Positions 7,664-14,868 of a stretch of DNA of 26,107 nucleotides are shown piece by piece. The notes beneath the pieces were generated by a model. The model searched no databases, was not told the DNA's origin, and saw only the letters and a list, made by a program, of their open reading frames with translations. How positions within the stretch are numbered: position 1 is the stretch's first letter; every line of letters begins with the position of its first letter. The stretch lies in assembly GCA_965207565.1 (NCBI GenBank), contig CBDBMQ010000028.1:1-26107 (forward strand). The letters run 5' to 3'. The translations under genes were made by a program, and so were the position numbers. The stretch is from Bin80 sp965207565 (GTDB lineage: Bacteria; Bacteroidota; Rhodothermia; Rhodothermales; Bin80).

Positions 7664-9952
7664 CTATGGAGGCGGACGCTCCACCAAGTCAAAGAAGCCC
7701 CCCAACTCCTCATAGGCGATGGCACGCATTTGAAGGTTTGCATAGCCGCGCCACATGATGGTGTGCCCGGGCGGTGGATCGTGTTTGCGATTCATGTAGC
7801 CGCCCATCATGGCCACCAGTAAGATGGCCGAGGGCAGGCTGGTGGGGACCGCAAGGCCATAGCTACGGGCGTAAACCTTCATCATCTCTAACTCGGACTC
7901 TCGAAAGAATACGTCCATGTCCAAGTCCGCGTCCACACGCCCCAAAAGCGTCATCAACATGATTCGCCACGCCGTGACCATGTGCAGGGTGATCGCCCGG
8001 TGCAAAGAGCCCGCCTTCTGCATCCGCAACTTCTCCACCTTGCAGCCACTCTTGAGCACCCGGAAGGTGTCTTCCACACGCCAGCGCAACTGGTAATATT
8101 CTACCATCTGCTTCGCCTGCTCCGGGCTTGTGATGGGTTGCGTGGTCAACAGATACCATTCAATCCGCGTTGCATTTTCCGGCGGATTGAGTTCACGCAG
8201 ATGAATTCCCCAGACCTCCATGGGGGCTTGCGTACGGTCCCTGGTCGGAGGTAGAGTCACGTTGCAATACCGCAACTCCATCCGGGCATTTCGTGCCGGA
8301 CGACCTTTATGAGTGACCCGCCCCGACTTCATCCGACGACTCAACTGCTCCACCGACAACTCCATCACATCCGCAGGCGACCCCTTTCGCATCGCCTTAA
8401 ATAATCGCCCCTCGTCTGTATTCAGCTTCCGGTCGTGCTTGGCCCGAACCAATAGATGCGTCCGCTTCAGCGTCCGATGCGCAGACAAAATCTCGAACGC
8501 ATCCGCTTCCCGATCCATCACACAAACCACCTTGGTCTTGCGTGGCAGCGTCTCGGCTGCCTCGTCAATGTCAGACAGACCGTGTAGCCAACTTTGGGTT
8601 TTTGGGTTCTCTGTCCCATAGGCACATCGCAACACCCCCAACGGTAACCCCTCGTCATTCAGGGCGATCGTTGCATGCAGACACACCCCGCGGGCTTTCG
8701 CAGAGGTCTGGTTCTGTCCAATGATATCCAGTCCCTCGGTGTCCGAACGCGTACTGTATGAGATCTTGGTTCCGTCCTGAACACACAAAACCGTCTCCTG
8801 GGTTCGCATTCGCTCAATCGTCCGCTGGCGATGCGGGAACAGAATCTGTGCCGGGGTGATCCCACGTTCGTCGGCCCTCTCCCAAAAACGCCAGTAGGCC
8901 CGAACGTCCTTGATATTTCGCTCGGGGGTTGTGGTGACAGGATTGCCCATCGTCTTTGCCGCTAACTCCGCGTTTTTTACCAAACGCACATTGAGACGCC
9001 GATCCCCGAGATCCGCACCACCAAACTCCTGTTCCGCCCACCGATCGCTGTCCAGACCTGCGCCCACCTCCAGCCGAGGGCGCAATTCCACATACGGCAC
9101 GGCCAAGTGCGTGCGCCAGTTTGGATCCAGTTCATAGGCAAATACTTTTTTCTGCGGGCGCGTGCGTGTCTTCGAGGGTGCATGGCGGCCCCGCCCCTGC
9201 GTGAGTCCCAAATATCGGAATCCCGCCGCTCGAAAACAAGTCCCCTCCTGATCGGGTCCCACAAAGGTCTCTACCACATAGGGGGAATACCCATACGTTG
9301 CCATAAAATCGGAGGGCAAGCGCCGCAGCACTCGTCCCAACGCGTGGCTCGCCAGGTTCTTGCAGAACACGTCTGGTCGAATCAGAAAACGACTCAGGTT
9401 CACCACACGGTTCAAATTCTCCGCGCGCTTTGGATGATCCCACGCCATCCATTGATCCCGAGCCTTGAGATACAACGCCGCAGCAGAAAAACCGACCACA
9501 CCCAGTTCGCCATGCGAACTCCGAATCAGGTAGCGCTGCTGCGCGCCCGCAAAGGTGGTGCTCCCCTGTGGATGCTCCGCATCCAGAAGTGTATTCCAGA
9601 TCGCTCGATCCCCCGAATCGGTGACCAAAATAATCTCCAAATCCTTGATCTCACGGACATCCGTGGGGACATCCAACGCCTTCGGAACCGGTTCATCCAA
9701 TAGACGGGGACCGCGGACAAACGACGCGGTTTGTGGCTTCGGTAGAGAAAAGTGCCCCTCCGATTCCAGTAACACTAATGCCTTCATGCAACCCGAAAGC
9801 CGATGGCCTCCCTGAGCATTCACGAAATTGAACTGCGCACACACAATGCGCCCCAAAGCTCGACGACTCTTGTCTTGATGTGACGCCACCGTTGTCGACA
9901 ATGCCGGAAGAGCATTACGCAGTACTGTAAGTATCGCGGATTGTGCTTGCAT
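7664..9952 (-). CDS. DUF4338 (DruA-like) domain fused to Tn5-type DDE transposase
   Basis: The 762-aa product has two parts. Residues about 20-290 match DUF4338, the domain of Druantia protein DruA: YLIRSSHGELGVVGFSAAA, DQWMAWDHPKR...NLNRVVNLSRFLIRP, NLASHALGRVLRRLPSDF and GTCFRAAGFRYLGLTQGRGR. From residue 305 a Tn5/IS50-type transposase follows, beginning WAEQEFGGADLGDRRL. Its DDE residues are visible as Asp393 (VCVQDGTK), Asp480 (VVCVMDREADAF) and Glu627. The last lies in a perfect Y-(2)-R-(3)-E-(6)-K signature: Tyr620, Arg623, Glu627, Lys634. All catalytic residues are present, so the enzyme may be active. The start is ATG 9952, directly after a hairpin and a promoter-like sequence. The role of the DUF4338 part in transposition is unknown. 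Confidence 0.93.
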   Translation of the reverse strand: MQAQSAILTVLRNALPALSTTVASHQDKSRRALGRIVCAQFNFVNAQGGHRLSGCMKALVLLESEGHFSLPKPQTASFVRGPRLLDEPVPKALDVPTDVREIKDLEIILVTDSGDRAIWNTLLDAEHPQGSTTFAGAQQRYLIRSSHGELGVVGFSAAALYLKARDQWMAWDHPKRAENLNRVVNLSRFLIRPDVFCKNLASHALGRVLRRLPSDFMATYGYSPYVVETFVGPDQEGTCFRAAGFRYLGLTQGRGRHAPSKTRTRPQKKVFAYELDPNWRTHLAVPYVELRPRLEVGAGLDSDRWAEQEFGGADLGDRRLNVRLVKNAELAAKTMGNPVTTTPERNIKDVRAYWRFWERADERGITPAQILFPHRQRTIERMRTQETVLCVQDGTKISYSTRSDTEGLDIIGQNQTSAKARGVCLHATIALNDEGLPLGVLRCAYGTENPKTQSWLHGLSDIDEAAETLPRKTKVVCVMDREADAFEILSAHRTLKRTHLLVRAKHDRKLNTDEGRLFKAMRKGSPADVMELSVEQLSRRMKSGRVTHKGRPARNARMELRYCNVTLPPTRDRTQAPMEVWGIHLRELNPPENATRIEWYLLTTQPITSPEQAKQMVEYYQLRWRVEDTFRVLKSGCKVEKLRMQKAGSLHRAITLHMVTAWRIMLMTLLGRVDADLDMDVFFRESELEMMKVYARSYGLAVPTSLPSAILLVAMMGGYMNRKHDPPPGHTIMWRGYANLQMRAIAYEELGGFFDLVERPPP

Positions 9953-9987
9953 ATTGCTAAACTAAGCAATAGGAAAGCCATTGTCAA
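9952..9987 (-). promoter_or_regulatory. Promoter-like sequence of the IS-A transposase, partly inside the terminal repeat
   Basis: On the minus strand TTGACA (9987-9982) is followed after exactly 17 bp by TAGTTT (9964-9959), then 6 nt, then the ATG. The -35 lies inside the inverted repeat. The -10 sits in the loop of a perfect 6-bp hairpin ATTGCT/AGCAAT that ends directly before the start codon. A start point 6-8 nt below the -10 would coincide with the ATG, implying a leaderless mRNA. The -10 is only half-consensus, and the host's sigma preference is unknown. Confidence 0.5.
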
Positions 9988-10011
9988 GTCCCTCCTAAAC
10001 GTACAGAGCAG
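9975..10011. repeat. IS-A right terminal inverted repeat
   Basis: Read on the minus strand it begins CTGCTCTGTACG and includes GACTTGACAATGG. It pairs with the left repeat at 7384-7420. Confidence 0.8.
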
Positions 10012-10041
10012 GGGTAGCGCGGGCGAATTCTACTGCCACAG
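10012..10041 (-). pseudogene. 30-bp sliver of the restriction-modification gene between IS-A and IS-B
   Basis: Minus-strand translation of this sliver together with the adjoining left fragment gives VAVEFARATLL, which continues directly from HGIDIHP on the far side of IS-B. The first 9 bp (10012-10020) are the right IS-A target duplication, and the last 4 bp (10038-10041, ACAG) are the left IS-B duplication. It is the piece that proves both elements entered the same gene at separate sites. Confidence 0.9.
10038..10041. repeat. Target-site duplication of IS-B, left copy
   Basis: ACAG here is repeated at 12366-12369 immediately outside the other end of IS-B. Collapsing the two copies restores the codons for HPVAVEF in the host gene. 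Confidence 0.8.
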
Positions 10042-10110
10042 CCCAACTTTGCCTTTCAGGCTTAAAATTTACTGATTTTCCGTCTTTTTTTCGTGCTGAA
10101 TCCTGTCTGA

Positions 10111-10133
10111 GGGCCTTCACTGGCCCTTTTTTT
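10111..10133 (+). terminator. Intrinsic terminator in the IS-B leader
   Basis: GGGCC (10111-10115), loop TTCACT and GGCCC (10122-10126) are followed by seven T. It lies between the left inverted repeat and the transposase start, so it would stop transcription entering the element from outside in the transposase direction. Confidence 0.75.
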
Positions 10134-10223
10134 GTCTAAAAAGTCGTTGTAGTGCTATTAGTAGCGGGAACCTTCTACCCCATACCCCGTTCCAATAACT
10201 CAATACCAAACTCTCCTCCCCTC

Positions 10224-12107
10224 ATGTTCATTCGTACACGAAACTATACCACCAAAAACGGCGAACAACGCCGCAGCTTTGCACTCGTCCAAGCCCAACG
10301 TGTGAACGGAAAACCCCGAAATCTCACCCTACTCAACCTTGGCAAAGACTTCAACATTGCAGAGGAAGATTGGCGGGAACTCACCCAACAGGTCGTTGCG
10401 CGTCTCAAACAGCAAACGCGGCTGCCCTACAAGGAAGACGACCAAGACTTTCAGAATGCGGTGGATGACATCGTCGAGCGACTTCGGGACAACGACTATG
10501 ATGTCTACGCAAAGCCGCCCGATACCCGGGACACGATCCTTACGGATGAAATTCGTCATCGTGATTCCCGCACGGTCGCAGGGGAGCGTCTGGCGGTGGA
10601 GGCCATGGAATGCTTGGGCATCCCAGAGATTTTACGCACCCTCAATTTCTCCGAAACCCACGTTCAACTTGCCTGTGCGATGATCGTCGGACGCATGCTG
10701 AACCCGGGCAGTGACCGTGCCACGCATCAGTGGATGGTCAACTCTTCCAGTATCCTGGAAATTCTTGAACTCAACGTGCCGTGTCTGAACTCCTTGTACC
10801 GATGCTCGGATGAGTTGCACAAGCATTCCCATGAGATCATGGATCGTCTCTATGGAAACACAAAGGAGTTGTTTGATTGTGATGAGACTCTCATCTTTTA
10901 TGACTTGACCAACACCTTTTATCATGGTCAGGAAAAGGGGGAGTTGTTACGGTATGGACGCAGTAAGCAGAAGCGCAATGATTGTCCTCTGGTCACGCTG
11001 GCCCTGACCTTGGATGGGTCGGGCTTCCCGCGCAGTGCGGAGATTTTACCCGGCAATGTGGGGGAACCCGGTACACTCAAGCAAGCCATTGAGAACTTGA
11101 AGGGTGCAACGCCAACGGTCATTATGGATGCAGGCATTGCGACCGAGAAGAATATTGCGTACTTGAAAAAAAAGAAGCTGAATTGGATCTGTGTTCAGCG
11201 GACCCAAGCCTCTGCGGTGCCCACTCGGGAGGCGGATCAGGCGTTTGAGACGGCAGGTGGAGTTAAGATCCGAGCTTGGGAGTTCTCCGAAACGCAAGAG
11301 AATGAACCGAACGAAGGGAAATCGGAAGAGAGTGAACTGGAAGACCAGGAGCGATTCGTGTATGTGCACAGTGAAGCCCGACAGGCCACCGAGGAGCAGA
11401 TCCTTGAAACGAAATGTGCAGACTATGAAGAGGCGCTCACCAAGCTCCATGAAGGACTTTCCAAGCCCAAGTATTTGAAAAACTATGAGAAGGTGCTCGT
11501 GAAAATCGGTCGTCTGCGAGAAAAATACAAGAAGGTGAGCCACACCTATCAAGTGACGGTCACGAGAAAAAAGGGAACCAAACATGCCGAGAGTGTGCGC
11601 TTTACCAAGCTTGAAGTGCATGAAGACAGACTCCTGGCCGCAGGAGGGTATATTCTGCGTACCAGCCTTATCGACTGGCCGTTGGAAGATGTGGCACGCG
11701 CCTACTGGCGACTTACGGAGATTGAGAACAGCTTCCGGGTGATGAAGTCGGACCTGGGTTTACGACCGATTTATCACAGTAAAGATGAACGAATTGAAGG
11801 ACATTTATTCATCACCGTGCTGGCCTATCATGTGGCTCATTCGGTTCGTACCAAACTCAAGAAAGATGGAATCCATGACAGCTGGGATACCATTCGCAAC
11901 GAGCTCAACAAGGTCAAACGAATTACGACCGTGCTGCCCAAAAGCAGGTACCGCTATATCCTCACCAACGTAGATCAGGATCTAACGCCGAGATTAGAGA
12001 AGATCTTCCTGCATCTGGGATTCAACTATGATCCTGATGCGACCAGAACGAAACAGGAATACACGGATCCGAAGGTGCCCCCAAATCAACCGCCTCCTGA
12101 TTCATGA
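10224..12107 (+). CDS. IS1634-family transposase (IS-B)
   Basis: The 627-aa product is a DDE transposase of the IS4 superfamily, IS1634 type. Asp227 lies in FYDLTNTFYHG, Asp302 in VIMDAGIATE and Glu501 in EIENSFRVMKSDLGLRPIYH. Between the second Asp and the Glu there is an insertion domain of about 200 residues, as usual for the group. The chosen start ATG 10224 gives MFIRTRNY, which aligns with MYIRSKSR of the second element; the frame is open upstream to 10152, inside the leader. No Shine-Dalgarno is visible. All catalytic residues are present, so the element is probably competent. Confidence 0.93.
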   Translation: MFIRTRNYTTKNGEQRRSFALVQAQRVNGKPRNLTLLNLGKDFNIAEEDWRELTQQVVARLKQQTRLPYKEDDQDFQNAVDDIVERLRDNDYDVYAKPPDTRDTILTDEIRHRDSRTVAGERLAVEAMECLGIPEILRTLNFSETHVQLACAMIVGRMLNPGSDRATHQWMVNSSSILEILELNVPCLNSLYRCSDELHKHSHEIMDRLYGNTKELFDCDETLIFYDLTNTFYHGQEKGELLRYGRSKQKRNDCPLVTLALTLDGSGFPRSAEILPGNVGEPGTLKQAIENLKGATPTVIMDAGIATEKNIAYLKKKKLNWICVQRTQASAVPTREADQAFETAGGVKIRAWEFSETQENEPNEGKSEESELEDQERFVYVHSEARQATEEQILETKCADYEEALTKLHEGLSKPKYLKNYEKVLVKIGRLREKYKKVSHTYQVTVTRKKGTKHAESVRFTKLEVHEDRLLAAGGYILRTSLIDWPLEDVARAYWRLTEIENSFRVMKSDLGLRPIYHSKDERIEGHLFITVLAYHVAHSVRTKLKKDGIHDSWDTIRNELNKVKRITTVLPKSRYRYILTNVDQDLTPRLEKIFLHLGFNYDPDATRTKQEYTDPKVPPNQPPPDS

Positions 12108-12365
12108 ACTGTCGAAATCGTTCCTTCGTGTTGAAAAAAGAAACTCCAAGTGGAGCAGAAAAAGTTGTGTCCGGCCAGGAGAACTGGAGGCAGATCGGCA
12201 GAGGAGAAGGGCGGCAAACCCAGCAAAAACCAATGTCTGAACCTCCCTAAACCTTTCCCAACCCATTTGGGAAATTACAAAGTCTGGAATCCCTCGAAAA
12301 AATATCCCGCAATCGGGAATGTGGAAGATCCGTATTTTTATGACACTACAATTGGCGAAGTTGGG

Positions 12366-12369
12366 ACAG
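12366..12369. repeat. Target-site duplication of IS-B, right copy
   Basis: ACAG directly follows the GTTGGG end of IS-B and belongs to the codons for HPV of the interrupted gene. It equals 10038-10041. Confidence 0.8.
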
Positions 12370-13591
12370 GATGAATGTCGATGCCATGCACGAGCCGACA
12401 GACAACGTCGGATCGCTGAACGGGCGGAAGCCTCTCTGCAGCCTTGCTTGCTAGAATCCGCTTTACACAATGGTATAGAAACGTGCCCGATCCGCAGGTC
12501 GGATCTAACACCCCAATGCCATCCGGCATGGGTTGTCCGTGCGATACGGCAAGGGCTGCACTGACGGATTGGTCACACCATTCGTCGTTAAGCACTTCTT
12601 CAACCATCATTTCTGCCAACCAATCAGGCGTATAAACCTCCCCAAAATCTCTGCGATCATGTTGCTCTACCAAGCCCTCGTACAGGGGGCGTAGAACGTC
12701 GCCAGATGTGCGCCGCCACTCATAGGAATGAACGCGGTCAAGCAATTGCTGTGCCCATCTACGACCGGATTCCACCTCAATTATCCATGCCAAGTATCCG
12801 TCACGCAACAGTTCACTGGGATTGGGCTGATCGTCGGGCCTGCTCACCGTATGCACTACGCCCCTAGCAAGGGTAACAAGAAAACAGTGGGTGATGAATA
12901 AGCTATCCTGGGCGTACGAGTTTTCCGGTGCCATTCCCGAGCCCCGAAGAATATCCAGCCACAGATGCTTTTTCGTCTCGGTGGTTTTACGGACGCGAGG
13001 ATCCGTGATATCTCTGTAGATTGCCCGTAACTTTTCCAAAGCACTTGCAAAGAGTGGGACAGGGTCGGATGGAATCCATGGCTTCCCTACGAGCTTCGCT
13101 TTGACAATGGGTGTGATCTGTCGAAGCAGGTCATCTTCGTTCTGAGGCCTGAACCCGCTGAGTACACACTCCGGTTCAGTCCGGTGAGTATGGGGGAACC
13201 GCCATGCATGCCAGATACTGCCATCGGTAACAACCGCTGTCCATGGAAGGTCGTGCTGCTCAGACGCGAACAATCTTCCAAGCTCATCATTCTTTTCTGC
13301 AGTTAGGTAACGCGTGACCTGCTCAAAAGGTGTTTCATCATTTTCGCGCCCCTGCTTTAAGTTCGGGTCGTCCGCCAAACCAACACTCTTCGTTTCGATG
13401 AATACTCTACGTCTTGGTAGATATATATCGGCTGGTCCAGCTGGTGTTCTATAGGAAAGGAGGTTATCAATCCCCAGTCCATCAAGCATCCGAGCGAGGT
13501 CTTGTCGAATTTGATCTTCGTGTCTGGCCTGCCCTTCTAACAGTCTGTTTACGGCATCCGCTCTACCCGGATTCTTTAAAGCTAAATTCAT
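12366..13591 (-). pseudogene. 5' fragment of restriction-modification enzyme: PD-(D/E)xK nuclease plus methyltransferase motif I
   Basis: The frame starts at ATG 13591 and runs into IS-B at 12366; a stop 9 codons inside the IS (12338) ends a 417-aa truncated product. Near the N-terminus PADIYLPRRRVFIETK carries Asp55, Glu66 and Lys68 in the D...ExK spacing of PD-(D/E)xK nucleases. At residues 362-371 LDPTCGSGTF is the AdoMet-binding motif I of N6-adenine methyltransferases, followed by HGIDIHP. Joined to 10012-10041 and 5604-7375, with one copy of each duplication removed, the gene is exactly 3024 nt: 1007 codons plus stop. Nuclease and methylase in one chain suggest a type IIG-like enzyme. 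The truncated product lacks the catalytic NPPW motif. It might retain nuclease function, but that is doubtful. Confidence 0.9.
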
Positions 13592-13903
13592 GGGATGCGT
13601 GGTTGAAATTATTTCGGTTTGAAGATTTCCTTCTCATGATCTCGTCACATTTGTGAATGATCAAGCCGTGAATTCTACATAGAACATCCACTTACTCACC
13701 ATGCTCGTGACACTAGTATTCATTGGACAAAGTTTGTGATTGGCAGCAACCGCATCACCGCGAGAATGGTGCTTGTTGATGTGGTCTTGTGCGTGCTGTT
13801 GTACTGGGAGCTAAGTGTTATTGATTGTTACGAGTGTGTCCCCAAATTATACGAAACCCTCCCGTACGAATCATAGTTTGGTAAATAGCTCCTGTACTTG
13901 GGG
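13592..13903. other. Intergenic stretch upstream of the restriction-modification gene
   Basis: This 312-bp stretch lies between the ATG of the broken restriction-modification gene and the 3' end of the L,D-transpeptidase gene. I see no credible ORF, strong terminator or repeat. It presumably holds the promoter of the restriction-modification gene. Confidence 0.5.
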
Positions 13904-14848
13904 TTACGATTTACGAATTTTGTCAAACATGACCTGTTGCGGGGTTCCAGGTGGCACGTCGTACGGGTGTGCAGGCAGTTGGACGCGTTTCAGGATTGGG
14001 TAACGGCGGCCGAAATCAAACAATTGCGGCTTACCATCCGGCTCTTGTCCAATGACCAGCACCGTGGTTCCCTGTTTTAGAATTTTTGCTCCTGTGGATG
14101 CGATCCCATCCGACTTGCTTGTCGTTCGCCACGTATCCCCCCAGTGATAGACCCATCTGGCATCGGCATCAACCAGGCGGACACACCCGTGGCTTAGAGG
14201 GCCGCCCGTGGGCATTTCATATTGATGGACATGCATGCCCTTGGACTGATGAAAATTCATCACCCAATACATCTCCCAGGGTTCGTCTTCGGGGCTTTCC
14301 GAGGATACACGATACTCTTCGCGCCAATTGAAATTGTAGCGACCGTAAGGAGTCGGGGTTTCATTGGGGTCGCCAGTATTCATGATTCCCCAACGCATCA
14401 ATTGCCCGTACTCATACGCAGCAAAAGCCTGGATTGTCTTGTCCATGATGAAGAGTTTATCGAACTCCCTCCCTCCGGGGTAATACCGTGGGAAGGGGGA
14501 ATAAGCCCTGAAGTCCAATTCGAACTCTGTGGGATAGATGATGGTGTCGCCGACGGTGTAGGTCTGCATCAGTCGGCGATTAATCATTTCGACAACCATG
14601 GACCGGTGACTCCCTAATCGGGTGTCTCCATCACCAATGATCCGATAAAATGCATTTCGAGCGAGGGCGCTGTTTCCACGCTCATTTTCCATTATGTGGT
14701 ACTTGTAAAAAACTTCTGGAACATGATCGAGGCTTTCAAAGCGCAGGTCAAGCAGATCTGCAACAGCATCCTGATCAATGTAGCCTCCGCCCTGAGCATA
14801 TGCCCAAGGAGCCAGAAACGAGATCCAAAGTACGCAAAACAAGCGCAT
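13904..14848 (-). CDS. L,D-transpeptidase (YkuD family), secreted
   Basis: The 314-aa product starts with a signal peptide, MRLFCVLWISFLAPWAYAQ, and acts in the periplasm. YkuD enzymes form 3-3 peptidoglycan cross-links or attach proteins to peptidoglycan. The signature is complete: His206/His208 in GMHVHQYEMP and SHGCVRL at residues 219-225 with nucleophile Cys222. About 150 residues precede the catalytic core and I do not recognise a domain in them. It begins 20 nt downstream of the potassium-channel gene and is probably the last gene of the xseB operon. Which substrate it uses cannot be told from the sequence. Confidence 0.9.
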   Translation of the reverse strand: MRLFCVLWISFLAPWAYAQGGGYIDQDAVADLLDLRFESLDHVPEVFYKYHIMENERGNSALARNAFYRIIGDGDTRLGSHRSMVVEMINRRLMQTYTVGDTIIYPTEFELDFRAYSPFPRYYPGGREFDKLFIMDKTIQAFAAYEYGQLMRWGIMNTGDPNETPTPYGRYNFNWREEYRVSSESPEDEPWEMYWVMNFHQSKGMHVHQYEMPTGGPLSHGCVRLVDADARWVYHWGDTWRTTSKSDGIASTGAKILKQGTTVLVIGQEPDGKPQLFDFGRRYPILKRVQLPAHPYDVPPGTPQQVMFDKIRKS

Positions 14849-14868
14849 GTGAGTCGTTGAAATAAACC

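Larger units (their letters stand above)
7384..10011 (-). mobile_element. IS-A: Tn5/IS4-group insertion sequence with DUF4338-transposase fusion
   Basis: The element is about 2.63 kb. Terminal inverted repeats begin CTGC..TGTAC at 7384 and, read from the other end, at 10011; over the first 34 positions 23 match, including GACAATGG at positions 27-34. It is flanked by GGGTAGCGC at 7376-7384 and 10012-10020. The final C at 7384 may belong to the IS or the repeat, so the target duplication is 8 or 9 bp; 9 bp is the known value for Tn5. Removing the element plus one repeat restores the frame of the disrupted restriction-modification gene. It carries one large transposase gene (7664-9952) and a 280-bp tail beyond the transposase stop. 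Confidence 0.9.
10042..12365 (+). mobile_element. IS-B: IS1634-type insertion sequence
   Basis: The 2324-bp element has terminal repeats CCCAACTTTGCC (10042-10053) and, read from the right end, CCCAACTTCGCC (12365-12354), matching 11 of 12. It is flanked by the 4-bp direct repeat ACAG. It carries one transposase (10224-12107), a leader with an intrinsic terminator, and a 258-bp tail with two hairpins: TTTCCCAA/TTGGGAAA at 12254-12274 and TCCCG/CGGGA around 12304-12317. The boundaries are confirmed because excision rebuilds the restriction-modification reading frame. Confidence 0.9.

Noticed and set aside
9107..9703. 198-codon plus-strand ORF
   Set aside because: It is the antisense shadow of the DUF4338-transposase gene and matches nothing.
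7664..9952. A Druantia defence system
   Set aside because: Only the DruA-type domain is present, fused to a transposase; no large DruE-type helicase or other Druantia gene is nearby.
11046..11621. 191-codon minus-strand ORF
   Set aside because: Antisense shadow of the IS-B transposase.
7384..12365. IS-A nested inside IS-B, or one composite transposon
   Set aside because: Each element has its own target duplication in host gene sequence and a 17-bp host segment lies between the duplications.
5604..13591. BREX or DISARM methylase
   Set aside because: No partner genes (BrxL, PglZ, DrmA, DrmB or similar) are in the window; a nuclease-methylase single chain fits a type IIG-like enzyme better.
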